NCBI RefSeq assembly: GCF_030272615.1
Contig: NC_081408.1
Coordinates: 61,154,114 to 61,218,113 of the forward strand
Length of the DNA: 64,000 bases
Direction: 5' to 3'
DNA from: Cryptomeria japonica
Lineage: Eukaryota; Streptophyta; Pinopsida; Cupressales; Cupressaceae
Positions 24,071 to 35,213 of the stretch are shown in pieces. Within the stretch, counting starts at the first letter, position 1. The number at the start of each line of letters is the position of its first letter. The translations under genes and the position numbers were made by a program. The notes below the pieces were generated by a model that was not told the origin of the DNA, searched no databases, and worked only from the letters and a program-made list of their open reading frames with translations.

Positions 24071-24812
24071 GTCCGTACTGCACATAGTCGACCATGAGGC
24101 CAATAGGCTATTGTCGGTGGGAGTCAAACCTTCCCCAGCAAAGTCAACAGTTTTGTGAACACAAACTAGCTAACACTACACCAAAAGTTCAAACTGTTAG
24201 TGAGAGCACCACTAGAGAGGTTTGGATGTCAAGGAGGGTTGAGGGTCCCACACGACAACAATTTAGCTAGTTTTGTTAACACATAATAGCTACCACTACA
24301 TTAAAAGTTCGAACTATTAGTGAGAGCACCACTGGAGAGGTTAGGGTGTCAAAGAGGGTTGAGGGTCCCACACAACAACAATTTAGCTAGTTTTATTAAC
24401 ATAGACTAGCTACCACTACACCAAAAGTTTGAATTGTTAATGAGAGCACCACTAGAGAGGTTAGGGTGTCAAGGAGGGTTGAGGGTCCCACGTGACAACA
24501 ATTTAGCTAGTTTTGTTAACATAGATTATCTACCACTACACCAAAAGTTCAGATTGTTAGTGAGAACACCACTAGAGAGGTTAGGGTATTGAGGAGGGTT
24601 GAGAGTCCCACGTGACAACAGTTTAGTCACCCAAGCTGAGAAGTTCGTACTGAACATAGTCAACCACGAGGCGAATAAGTTCCCTCCCCAGCACAGTCAC
24701 CATTTTTATAACAAAAACCAGCTACCACTACACCAAAAGTTTGAACTGTTAGTGAGGGCACCAATGAAAAGGTTAGGATGTCGAGGAAGGTTGAAGATCC
24801 CATGCAACAACA
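24071..24812. repeat. Tandem repeat array, exact 120-bp period
   Basis: Four successive units start at about 24157, 24277, 24397 and 24517, each 120 bases with no net length change. Each contains TAGCTACCACTACACCAAAA-like, TTAGTGAGAGCACCACT and GAGGGTCCCAC words. A longer variant with a 100-base extra segment (24620-24720; ACTGAACATAGTCAACCACG) and a final diverged unit (24720-24812) follow. The array lies about 350 bases upstream of UGT 2. No comparable array is present upstream of UGT 1. Confidence 0.93.
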
Positions 24813-25088
24813 GTTTAAAAAATGTGATTAGTTCTTTTACAATCCTATTATAAAAATGTCTTAAATGGACTCATATTATTATATAAAATCAACTACTTAT
24901 CACAATATTAATAAATATTTAAATATTCATGACCGTAACTACTCCACTACTTCAATTTTCAAGTCGCCATTAGTGGACCCTTAGTAAGCAGTGATGCGCT
25001 CAATAAACAAAAATAGGGGAAGAGGGCCCAATGATTGAAAAATCTTAGCATCCCACGACGTCTGCCTACCAGTCAGTCGGATGCCCCT

Positions 25089-25122
25089 TTGACCATATCT
25101 ATTGGAAATTCGTCTATAAAAA
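25089..25122 (+). promoter_or_regulatory. Likely core promoter of UGT 2: TATA box and TTGACC box
   Basis: TATAAAAA at 25115-25122 lies 35 bases before the UGT 2 ATG, leaving a very short 5-prime leader. TTGACC at about 25089 matches the WRKY W-box core (TTGAC) known from stress-responsive plant promoters. Whether it is used is unknown, and the gene behind it is broken. Confidence 0.5.
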
Positions 25123-25156
25123 CGCCATGGACGCTGAAACTTGAGGTGCATCAACA

Positions 25157-26633
25157 ATGGCAGAGGAAAACCAGAGAGAGCTTTGTGTGGTCATGTTTCC
25201 GTGGCTTGCCCACGGTCACATAGCGCCCTTCGTCCAGCTCGCCAAAAGCCTGGCCACTCATGGTCTTAAAATTTTCTTCGTCTCAACCCCGCTGAATATT
25301 AAACGAATCAGACCGCAAATGTTCGATGCACCGGGGATAGATCTGGTGGAGTTGGCGATGCCCTCCGTGGAGGGACTGCCAGCTGGGGTAGAATCAACCG
25401 CAGATGTTGGCAAAAGAGGAGAAGCGCCAGTCCTAATCCCTTTGCTCATAGCCGCCATGGACCTTTTGGAGAAACCCTTTGAAGCGCTATTGAAACAGCT
25501 CTTACCCGACTTTGTAATCCACAATTTGGTGCAGCCCTGGGCTCCTCGTGTGGCCAATCCCATTCCCACAATGCTATTCCTCATATTGGGAGTGGCGAGC
25601 TTCAGCTTTGAGCAAGGGCAGCTGGACAGCGCACTGGGAAACCCAACTGTCCAGGACCTCACTGTCTCCCCGCCCGGATTTCCTTGATCGATTATTTAGC
25701 AAAGGTTATTTGAAGCGCGGAGAGCCCATTTTCAGCTATACCAGAAGAATTTTAATGGCCTCAGCGTTGTCGACAGGGCCAGCATCTGCGTGCGGGAGAG
25801 TCGGGCAGTGGTGTGCAATACGTGTTTGGAGTTGGAAGGGGTATACGTCGAGTATTTGCAGAGGCTCGTGAAGCGGCTAGTGTACCCTGTTGGATTACTC
25901 ATGCCTAAACTCACGCCAGTACCCACTGATGACATTTGCTTGCAGTGGCTCGATAGGCAGCCCTCTGGTTCGTTGGTGGTCTTGTCTTTTGGCAGCGAGT
26001 GCGTTCTAACCCAGCAGGAGCTTGCCGCAATGGCAATGGGTTTGGTGGAAAGCAGTGTGTCGTTCCTCTGGGTTCTGCCTGCCGGAAACGAGTTGCTGCA
26101 AGGCTTCTAAGATCAGATCGGGTTATGTTAGACTCATTATCTCAATGATCTATTGTTTATTCATTTTCCCTGGTCAAGATCATAAATTAGGGTATGGAAA
26201 CCCACTTCTAATTGTTTGAATTATTTTATAGGAAAAAGGATTGGTGGAGACAAAGTGGGTTCCACAGTTAGATATTTTGAATCCTCCTTTTACAGGTGCC
26301 TTTTTAACTCACTGTGGATGGAATTCAATGACAGAAGGGTTAAGCTTTGGGGTACCACTTATAATTCTTTCGATGCAATTTGAGCAAGGGTTAAATGCAA
26401 AGCTTGCAGAAAAGCTTAAGGTGGGAGTGGAAGTGAGAAAAAATGAAGAGGATGGATCTTTTACTAAAGAGGATATTAGTAAAGCAATTAAAGTCATAAT
26501 GATAGAAGAAGAAGGAGCACAAATCAAATACAATGTCACAAATATAAGTGACATGTTGACTAGCAATAATTTCCAAGTTAGTGAAAGAAACATGCGGAAC
26601 TTTGTCTCCACACTTAGAACCTTCAATAAATAA
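25157..26633 (+). pseudogene. UDP-glycosyltransferase pseudogene 2 (UGT91/group A-like), two exons
   Basis: Family-1 UGTs transfer sugar from UDP-sugars to small molecules or to sugars already on them, in the cytosol. Exon 1 is 25157-26122, the intron 26123-26231 and exon 2 26232-26633, together about 455 codons, a normal length. The N-terminus VVMFPWLAHGHIAPFVQLAK carries the catalytic His (His21). The partner Asp expected after PDFVIH is Asn123 (AAT, 25523-25525). Exon 2 has the PSPG box from WVPQLDIL through FLTHCGWNSMTEG to FEQ; its usual ILNH reads ILNP. Breaks: TGA (25685-25687), TAG (25697-25699) and TAA (26108-26110), all in the same frame. The intron donor reads TTATGT where copy 4 has GTATGT. 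ATG was chosen because TATA lies 35 bases upstream and the homologous copy 1 starts identically. GC content is higher than in the surroundings. Confidence 0.92.
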
Positions 26634-27803
26634 TTTGTTTGGTAGATTTGAAATAGTCTATATTGTCATAGTGGTTATAAAATTGTGATTAGAGTCTATG
26701 TACTTCTTTATAAGCATGGTTTGGTAGATTTTAGATCATATATATCCATTATTGGTGGACAAAAAAGTTTGACAAGCTCATTCACAAAGAAATCCTTGTA
26801 CTTGAGAAAATTAAATGGTGACATAAGAAGGAGCTATAAAAACTACTATTGACAAAATTATGGCCTAAATCAATAGATAAAATCTTTAAGTGGTTTGCAC
26901 CGAGGTTGAAGCAAAGAAAGATATAGCACTAAGGTCTTGTAGAACTTGCACCCTTAGAGTGGCTGAATATAGTTTGGACACATATGGTGGATATTTTTGT
27001 AAGTGGTGATATATTCCATTTTAATACACCATTCAAATGATGAGAGCTTCTAAATTTTTCTTACATCAATCAAGAGAAATAATTTGCATCAAATAAATTT
27101 TTCGAGTGAAGATATTGGTCATTGAGAAGTGCATTAAATCCTTTGGTTTGTTATAGTTTCTCCTTACATGAAAGGGTGTGTCGTGTGACTAGCTTGTTTA
27201 AATTAAGTATAATAAAGCACAATAATGGAAGGCCATCATTCAAATGTGAGTCAATTAAAGCATAAACGAGGTGGAATGAAGTGGAGGAAAACATGGAGCA
27301 TAAAAATAAGGCAAGCTAGAGAAGAAATTTTTTATAGAAGAGATAACATGCATATGATAGAAGTAAATTTTGTGGATAGACAAAGGTAAGTGTAAAGAGA
27401 GAATGTTACAATTTAGCACCTTTTCTCATAATTCCCAACCACTTTTCGAGTATCCTTACTCTATCACTTTTGAATCCATCTTTTGCAATCCAACTTGCTT
27501 TCATTTTCACTTGCATTTGTAGGTGACACCCACATAATTTGAAGGAGAAAGAAGAACAATGGAGGTTAATGGAGGAGACATTTGCATGTGGTTTGCATTT
27601 CTTTGATTGTCTTGTCTTCATTTCCTTTATTGAATGTGTTAGGACTTAATTCCATTTCATTTTAGGTTTTGTGGTTGCCTAATTGGTTGCTTCGATCCTT
27701 TACCTAATTTCCTACCTCACACTTCTAAAATACAATATTTTTTAATATTTTATATCCATCCAAGATATTAAATTCACCATTTTAAAATATATCGATTAAT
27801 ATT
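26634..27803. repeat. UGT 3-prime flank repeat F, copy b (left part)
   Basis: Colinear with 47512-48500 and, in part, with Fa and Fd. It is interrupted by the LINE insertion at 27817 and resumes at 44104-44480. Low-complexity A/T words at the end (TATTAAATTCACCAT, AATATATCGATTAATATTAA) match 48485-48530. It contains no gene. Confidence 0.85.
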
Positions 27804-27816
27804 AACAATCTGTCAA
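27804..27816. repeat. 13-bp target site duplication of the LINE, left
   Basis: AACAATCTGTCAA. The right copy at 44091-44103 reads AACAATTTGTCAA (one mismatch). Confidence 0.85.
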
Positions 27817-27860
27817 ACTCTCGTTTCCTGCACCTCGTCCCTTGCCATTTCCTTGGGACC

Positions 27861-29374
27861 TTGTGTTTTTTCCCTCCTCGAGGGTTGTGGTTAGCAATTT
27901 TTAAGTTTGGGGAAGGGGCCCAACCGGGCTCCCATACTTTTGACCCACGTGCTGGTTCCCCTCTTCTAGAAGACCCTCTAGTGGCAGATTCATCCTATCA
28001 CCTCTTTGTTCCTCAATACCATCATGATATCTTTGCAGAACTTGAATCGGGGACTTATGCAGATAAACCAAAAGGTGAAAGTCTTGCAAAAATGGTGAAA
28101 ATCCCGGAAGGCCCATCTCCCCTAACTACATGTGTTTTCAGTGAAAATAAAGTTGAAGTACTAGATGTTTTTGTCAACAAAGCTATTGCTGAACTAAGCC
28201 TATCCTTGGTGGGGAAGTTTGTGGCTTTTCAACTATCTCCGGAATTGGTGAATAAATAGGTGTCCTATAATTGGAAGTTGAAAGGGAGTGTCTCGTCCAA
28301 TGCCATGGCCAATGGACTCTTCCTCTTCAGATTCTCAAATCAAGCTAACTTGGCTCATTTTCTCACAGAGTTTCCATGGTTCTTTGGATCCTCGAACTAC
28401 CTCTCACTACGGAAACTGAACCTCAACCCTTGGTCTGATCTAGGTGTTATGGATCTGACCTATATTCGTCTATCGAGATTCTTAAAGGGATAGCAAACTC
28501 ATTTGGTATGTATCTGGCTATTGATAGTCTAACATAATGTAAATCCAGGCTCCTATTTACACATGTCTGTGTTAATGTGGCCATCAATATGGTCTTACCC
28601 ACCAAAATTACTATGCAGTCCAGACTTGGGTCTTGGGTTCAATAGATAGAATATGAGAACGCGAAAGCCTTATGTCAAAACTGTGGAAGATATGGTGATT
28701 TGAGCTCGACATGTAAAAGGAACATAAACAAGAAACAATAGTTGACCACTAACTCTGAGAAGATTCATCAAATGGAGAACACAAATAATGAGGAACCACC
28801 TCATGCTAATAATGATTCAAAGGGAGACTCCTTCTTAGGTGAAGACCTTCAAAAATTGGTAGCCCTCTCGTGAGAGGTGATTGTGTCTACTTTGTACAAA
28901 GATAAGAAGAAGAGTGTGGATGACCTTTCGACATCAACCTCTGGTGCTGAGTTGCTTGTGGTGGGTCCATCTCTTCCTCTCTCCTTTGAGGAACCCCTAA
29001 TATTGAATCCTGTAGCTACTAATGAGATTGTCATTGATTTGAACCAACCAGAATGCAAGGAATAAAGTACAAAATAAGGAAAGAAAAATGAAACTTTACC
29101 CAAGGAAAATGTTCCCCCCATCTCATCTAACTTAAGTTTGGAAGTGAGGAATACATTGATGGTGACTCCCAAGAAAATGTTCAATGGTGGTTTTGCTAAC
29201 CTAAAAGAAAACTTACAGATGCTGGGTTTTTTTGGTACTCCACTGCAAAGCAAGAAAAAACTCTGGTTTGAGGAGGATGAAAAAGAAGAAAAGGGATGGG
29301 AACAAGTGCCTTTCAAGAAGAAGAAGAAGAAAGATGATGTGGGGGGGCAACATCTAAATGAGTCGACCAACTAA
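27861..29374 (+). pseudogene. LINE ORF1 (DUF4283, zinc knuckle), broken
   Basis: ORF1 proteins of plant L1-type LINEs bind the element RNA. 27861-28259 holds a leader, then the DUF4283 domain begins (VDVFVNKAIAELSLSLVGKF-like) and runs on across a TAG at 28257-28259 into 28260-28493 (NGLFLFRFSNQANLAHFL, then PWFFGSSNYLSLRKLNLNPW). Near 28660-28730 is a decayed CCHC knuckle (ALCQNCGRYGDLSSTCKR in shifted frames). The C-terminal third (28877-29374) is Lys/Glu-rich and ends with a poly-Lys stretch. Several stops and frame changes occur between 28490 and 28880. The start is uncertain. Confidence 0.75.
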
Positions 29375-29520
29375 CAAAGACTCTAGATAGAAGGAAGTGG
29401 AATAGGAGGTAGCAATAGGAAAGCAGTCAACCTTGGATGGAATCCTAGAAAACAAGAAAAAGAGAAATTACCCTAAAGTTGATGGGTTTATCCCTTATTC
29501 ATGTGAGTAGGGCTCTTAAG

Positions 29521-30492
29521 ACTTATATTTCTATTATTATCATCTTTTGGAATGTTAGGGGCCTTAACAACCCCTTTAAACAAATGCTCAAATGTAAGTT
29601 ATTGGAATAGAAGGTGGGTATTCTTATGATTCAGGAAACTAAGATGAATATGGATAATTTTCAGAAAACCATTAACTCTTTCTGGCCCTTGGCTCATTTC
29701 TTGAATAGCGACTCTGAAGGTGCCTTGGTGGAAATTTCTACCCTCTCGAACCCCAATCTATTTGAAGGAACTTTGGTTTCTTCTGAAAGGAACCCCCTTA
29801 TTATCAAAATGAGAAACATTAAGTCAAATTTGCAATGGCTTCTGGTTAATGTTTATGCCCCAAATATCCGCAATACCAGGGCCAACTTATGGAGATCCAT
29901 AAATTTATAGAGTGAAAATAGAGCTGATGAGTTATGGATGATTGCTGGAGACTTCAACTCCCCCCTCTACCCATCAGAGAAAGCTGGTGGAAATGAGGAC
30001 TTCTTGGATAGTATGAATGAGCTGGCTGATTTTATGACCTCCTCTAGCCTCTTGGACATCCCTCTCAATGGGTCCAAATTTACCTGGACCAATAGAAGGC
30101 AAGGGGACTATTTGATTCAGGTGAGACTTGATAGAGTGTTGATCTCTTCCCATTAGAACTGCCTCGATTCTTTCTATCTCTGGTTATCTCCTCACTCGAG
30201 ATTTGACCACAATGCTATCCTCTTAAGATTGGATGATCTTGAGATTAGAAAGCCATACCCTCTTAGGTATGAATTGATGTGGGCTCAACATAAAGATTTA
30301 AGAGGGTTGGTTGAAGAATGGTGGAACACTCTTGTTGTGGGCATGCCGATGTTTAAAATTGCCCAAAAAATTAAGATCCTCAAAGAAAGAATCAAGGGTT
30401 GGAATAGGTATTCCCTTCATAATATCTTTGAGAAAAAGAAGAACATAATTAATGAACTATAGGCCATCCAAACTAAAATTGAAGAAAAGAAG
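29521..30492 (+). pseudogene. LINE ORF2, endonuclease half, interrupted
   Basis: Apurinic endonuclease-like (EEP) domain that nicks the target DNA. Visible motifs are IIIIFWNVRGLNNPF near 29540, GILMIQETKMN (catalytic Glu) at about 29614, LLVNVYAPN at about 29845, MIAGDFNSPLYPSEKAGG (Asp/Asn) at 29937, and SRFDHNAILL (Asp-His) near 30200. Stops occur at 29608-29610 (TAG), 29908-29910 (TAG), 30154-30156 (TAG) and 30460-30462 (TAG). The frame runs to 30492, where Ty3-A has inserted after the third base of a Lys codon; the same frame resumes at 38363. Confidence 0.85.
30488..30492. repeat. 5-bp target site duplication of Ty3-A, left
   Basis: AGAAG, identical to 38358-38362. Confidence 0.88.
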
Positions 30493-32123
30493 TGTTGCAG
30501 GGCACCTAGCACTCCAAGTTGAAAGTTTTTGTTTTCTTTCAAGTTCATGTGTTATATTTGTAATTCAATAATGGACCAACCATTTAGGACTCAGTAGAGC
30601 CATGGTTGAGTTGTCCAAGTTTTGGTTTGAGTTAAATTGTGTTTAGGATGCTGACAACCTGAGAAGTGAGATGCTTAGGTAGTTCACAGGTAAAGTACTC
30701 TAGATGAATTTATTCATGTATTAAGGGTCCATTGTATTGTTTTTAGGTCATAAAGGGTGTTTGAGGACCTTTAGGAGTCTTAAAATGCATTAGAATGTAA
30801 AATTGCACCTTGGAGCCAAAAATTGTAAAAGGTTGTTGAGCAACATTTTGCAATTTCTTGCAAAAGTTGCATTTTTTTTTGTTATAGGTGTTAAAATTTG
30901 GTTGAACCAACTGAAATAGGTGGATAAAAGCCAAATTTAACTTCATTGTATGGGTTGGAGGATTGGAAATGCAAGAGAAAGTTTTTGGTTCATGAAACAA
31001 CCTTATTTCCACTGGTTTTGACAATTTTTGACTTGTTTTCATTGCTTGTATGGTCCAGTACACACTAGATGGTGTAAAAATAATTTCCATTTTTGAGTGT
31101 TCATTGTATTTGTTTTTATTTAGGTTGATTTTTAGGTTTGATTGTCCTAGGTTGCGGAGATTTCTTCCATTCTTTGCAACTAGGTACAAAACCCTTGCAA
31201 GTGGGGTTTAAGAGCAAGAAATGGCTCTAACCTAGGCATTCTTTGATGGCACGTGTTGAAATCACTAAGAATGATAGGTTAGGGTATATACATAGCTTTA
31301 GGATAGAATTTGTGGGTTTGCAGGTCCTTGTGGAGGAGGAACAATGAAGCCCTAGACTCACCACTCGGAGTAGGTGAGGTAGGACAACAAGAAAAGTGTT
31401 ATTTATGAGCACATGGGGATTGGTGCAGGACCAAATTTCATATGAATGGAAATCCCTCTGAGTTCCCTTGAAGATTCCCACATTTTTTGGAGCAGGAGAT
31501 TTGACTGGTGAATATTTTTAGTCACATCTTGCCAAGTCACCCAATGAGGCCTAAACACTTCAAAATAGTGCAGCATTGGAAACCCCACTTGTATGGATAA
31601 CCCAGATGCACTTTTCCAGTATTTTCTGTAACTTCCATTAGGGTAATAGAACCCATGATTTATTTATATCCTTGTTTGAGACTTTTACAAACTAAGACCC
31701 TAAAACTACCAAGAGAGGGCTAATGCAATTAAGCCTATTTTGAGCCGGTAGAGACCTAGAAAGGTTAAGAAGCTAAAGAGATGGTTTTTGTGAGCCTAAA
31801 ACCTCAAAATACTTCAAAGACATCTGGTAGATGCATTAGGGACCCATGGGAAGTGGTTGTGTGTTAATATCCTTGCAGGGGTGGTTGGAGCCTAGGAGAG
31901 GAGTGTGTGTGTGTGATTGAGGTGGCAACCTCAAGTGGTGGAGTTGATTGTCCAAAACCATTGGCTATACCTAGGAGGAAAGCTAAAGAGGTTTAGACCT
32001 TGGATGTCTCCTTAGCATAACCCCTACTAAGTGCCATTGGAATGACTTGAGTAGTTGAAGGATTGAGTAGGACAAGTCACTCAAGAAGGTGAATAGAACC
32101 AAGCTCCAAGACTCTCTGCATCA
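30493..32123 (+). repeat. Ty3-A 5-prime LTR (1631 bp)
   Basis: Begins TGTTGCAGGGCACCTAGC and ends CTCTGCATCA. Colinear with 36733-38357 with numerous substitutions and small indels. It presumably holds the element promoter. Short open stretches in it are not genes. Confidence 0.93.
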
Positions 32124-32126
32124 GAG

Positions 32127-32139
32127 TGGTATCAAAGCC
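32127..32139 (+). other. Ty3-A primer binding site (tRNA-iMet type)
   Basis: TGGTATCAAAGCC, three bases after the LTR end. It differs by one base from TGGTATCAGAGC, the complement of the 3-prime end of plant initiator tRNA-Met. Confidence 0.85.
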
Positions 32140-32193
32140 ATTCTTTGAAAAATTTGGTGTATGTCATATTGTGAAGAATCAGAAGTAAGTTCA

Positions 32194-33308
32194 ATGCCTC
32201 CAAAGGCAATGAATCCAGAAGCCATCTGACAGATGGTGGCAAAGATGATAGAAGGATTGAAGGATGCAGAAGGAAGCAGAGGAACTAGAGAGGTTAAGAA
32301 GGAGAAGGAGAAGGTTAAGACAGAATGGGGTGATGAGACTGATGAAGAAGTGGAAGATGGAGAGGAACTAGCAGTAGTAGTCATGCCTCAAGATCAAAAT
32401 CTATTCTTGGATGCAGTCAAATCCATTTCTAAAGACAACTTGGATGGATTACCCACCTATGGACGAAACCTCAATGGAGAGGAGTTGCTAGATTGGATAG
32501 AGGCTCCCAATAAAGATGGAATATGATGCAAGAAGAAAGGATACAAGAAGGAAAGAAGAAGATAACTTCATGGGAGCGTATGAAGATCAGAATTAAGGCA
32601 CAATTCCTTCTAGGAGATTATGAAGTTCAAATCCATAAGAGATTGTAAAATATGAAACAAAGGGAGTTAGATGTCAATGCATAGACTGAGGAATTCCATA
32701 AACTCAGTTCAAGGGCTAGGAAGCATGAGAATGAAGTGGAGAAGTTGGCCAGGTACATGAATGGCCTTAGACAGAATATTCAAGATGAGATAAGTATCCT
32801 CACACTAGACACTGTCCATAAGTGTTTTCAGTTGGCCCTAAGGGAAGAAGAGGAGATCAAAAGGAGAAGTGAACAAAATCATAAACATAAGGGAAGTAAG
32901 AATTTTAGAGGTAGAGGAAGCTTTGGTAAAGGGCAACAATCACTAAGAAATGAAGAGCACCAAGGCCAAGAAGGTAGTGGGGACTCTCAGAGAGGAGCAT
33001 CTAGAGGATCCTATAGAGGAAGGAGTAATTTTAGGGGCGGGTTTGGAAACTTAGGAAGAGGAAACACAGTCTTCACTGGTAGGTGTTATCACTGCAATCA
33101 AGTTGGGCATACCATGAGTAAGTGCCCGGGAAAAGCCTCAACCTCCACAAGCTCATACATGGGGGAAAGAAGAACTCAATTGTTGCAAGAGGAGGACACT
33201 GAAAGTATAACTTCTTCAATCAGTAAGGTAGGACCAGTGACAGATGGAGAAAATTTGATGATGAGGAGAACAATGCTCAAGATACCCCAAGCTCAAGAGC
33301 CACCATAG
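32194..33308 (+). pseudogene. Ty3-A Gag, with stops and a lost central segment
   Basis: Gag forms the particle that packages element RNA. 32194-32526 carries an acidic N-terminus and the start of the retrotransposon gag domain (NGEELLDWIEA). Part of the domain core after that is missing or frameshifted until about 32700. 32736-33308 then gives the C-terminal part: YMNGLRQNIQDEISILTL, an Arg/Gly-rich stretch (residues about 50-105), and one intact CCHC zinc knuckle CYHCNQVGHTMSKC. Stops lie near 32230 and 32524, and the frame is broken several times between 32527 and 32735. The first Met is taken as the one at 32194 just after the leader. Confidence 0.82.
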
Positions 33309-33794
33309 AGGAAAAGTTTGTTTAGGACCAGTTGTAGGTCACATGGGAAGATTTGTAAAGTGATTGTAGATTCAAGTTCCACTGAGAATATTGTCTCAGT
33401 TGAAATGGTGGACAAACTCAACCTGAAAAGGTTACCTCATCCCACTCCTTACAAGTTATCATGGCTCAACTGGGGTCAAAATTTCTTGGTTGATGAACAA
33501 GCATGGGTGGATTTTGAAATTGGTGAGTATAAGGAAAGATTACTATGCTACATATTGCCTATGGATGCTTGCCATTTTTTGTTGGGCCGTCCATGGCAAT
33601 ATGATGTGAGAGCTACTCATTATGGAGAAAGGAATAACTATCTTATCACCAAGAATGGGAAGAAGTGCCAAATGGATCCACTACTTGATCCAAAGGAAGA
33701 AAAGAAAATAGGCTCAAGTGTAATGCTGATGAGAGGTAAAGAGTTTCTCAAAGTATTGAAGAAAGAAGGTCATCAAGGCCATGCTATAGTGTAG
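33309..33794 (+). pseudogene. Ty3-A aspartic protease
   Basis: The retropepsin-like domain starts after Gag: KVIVDSSSTENIVSVEMV at the active site and CHFLLGRPWQYDV at the flap/dimer side, the usual Ty3 protease landmarks. The active-site triad reads Asp-Ser-Ser, where the family has Asp-[ST]-Gly, so it is probably not active. It is separated from Gag by a TAG at 33306-33308 and ends at a TAG before the reverse transcriptase. The original polyprotein frame is broken at both ends. Confidence 0.82.
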
Positions 33795-33824
33795 AAGCCT
33801 AGAGATGAAGCTAAGGCAGATCCA

Positions 33825-35213
33825 ATGAGTGAAGTGCCTCAAGAGGTGCAAGGTCTACTCAAACAATATGAAGAAATGATAGATGATGAAATGCCTGATT
33901 CCTTTCCTCCAATGAGAGATGTGAATCATCAAATATACTTAATACCAAGGGCCAATCTGCCAAACAAAGTTGCTTATAAAATGACAACTAGTCAAAATGA
34001 AGAGATCACCAAACAAGTGCAAGAATTTTTGGAAAAAGAGTTTATCAAGAAGAGATTGATTCCAAGTGTTGTACCCACTCTGTTAGTGCCTAAAAAGGGA
34101 GGCAAATGGAGAATGTGCACAGACTCCAGAGAAATCAACAAGATTACTATAAGGTACCGATTTCCCATGCCAAGGATTGAGGACCTATTGGACAATCTAG
34201 GAGGTGCAAGCTACTTCACTAAGGTGGACTTGAAGTCTAGTTATCATCAGGTTAGAATCAGACCTAGAGATGAATGGAAGACAACCTTTAGAACCAATGT
34301 AGGCCTATATGAGTGGTTGGTGATGCCATTTGGCCTCACCAATGCACGTAGTACCTTCCAAAGGCTCATGAATGAAGTCTTAGTTGAGTTTATTGGTAGA
34401 TTTGTTATTGTGTATCTTGATGAAAGTTTGATCTATAGCAGGTCCAAGGAGGAACACCTTAAGAATATGGAGATGTTCTTGAAGAAGTTGAAGGAGGCTC
34501 AACTCAAGATTAACCTTGAAAAATGTGAGTTTTTGAAAACAAAGCTTGTATACCTTGGTTTTGTTATTTCTCATGGATGTTTAAAGATGGATCCAAGTAA
34601 GATAGAAGCAATAATTAATTTTCCTATCCCTAGGGGCATAAGTAAAGTTAGAAGCTTTCATGGAATGGCATCTTTTTATATGAAGTTTGTGAGAAACTCC
34701 AGCCATGTTTGTGCTCCTATTCTCAATACCATTAAAGGAGGGATTAAGTGTCACTTTAAGTGGACAGAGGAAGCCAATAAGGGGTTTGAAATGTTGGAAA
34801 CCAAGATTGCAGAGCTTCTAACCCTTATATTGCCTTATTTCAATCAATTGTTTGCAGTAGAATGTGATGCAAGCCAAAGGGCAATAGGGGCAGTTTTAAT
34901 CCAAGAGGGACATCCTATAGCTTTCTTCTCAGAAAAGTTAAATAAAGCTAAGAAAAGGTACTCCACATATGAATTGCAGTTGTATGCAATGGTTCAAGCA
35001 TTGAAAAAGTGTTGTCATTACTTTCTGCCCAAAGAATTTGTAGTCTTCACTGACAACCATGCCCATAGTTTCGTCAATGGGCAAGAGAATTTGAACCAAA
35101 GACACCTAAAGTGGGTTGAGTACTTACAATCCTATACATTCACTATCAAACACAAGAAAGGGACAGCCAAAAAAGTAGCTAATGCACTAAGTAGGAGAGT
35201 CATGACTATGTAG
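33825..35213 (+). pseudogene. Ty3-A reverse transcriptase and RNase H
   Basis: A long open stretch of 462 codons. RT landmarks: VPTLLVPKKGGKWRMCTDSR (about 87-106), [28 protein letters not shown], and at the catalytic centre VYLDESLIY, where the family has Tyr-x-Asp-Asp. RNase H landmarks: AVECDASQRAIGAVL, YSTYELQLYA, FTDNHAHSFV, and VANALSRR, where the last catalytic Asp of the family is Asn. Although it is open over its whole length, two catalytic residues are changed and flanking domains are separated by stops, so it is called a pseudogene. It copies RNA to DNA in intact relatives. Confidence 0.88.

Noticed and set aside
24071-24812. CRISPR-like direct repeats
   Set aside because: The units are contiguous 120-bp tandem copies without unique spacers, in a plant genome.
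25548-25871. Alternative frame in UGT 2 (FSKGYLKRGEPIFSYTRRIL) suggesting a frameshift
   Set aside because: The original frame gives RLFEARRAHFQLYQKNFNGL and then rejoins VVDRASICVRESRA, the known UGT order; the defect is two stops, not a shift.
32127-32139. tRNA-like sequence
   Set aside because: It is a retrotransposon primer binding site complementary to the tRNA 3-prime end, not a tRNA gene.
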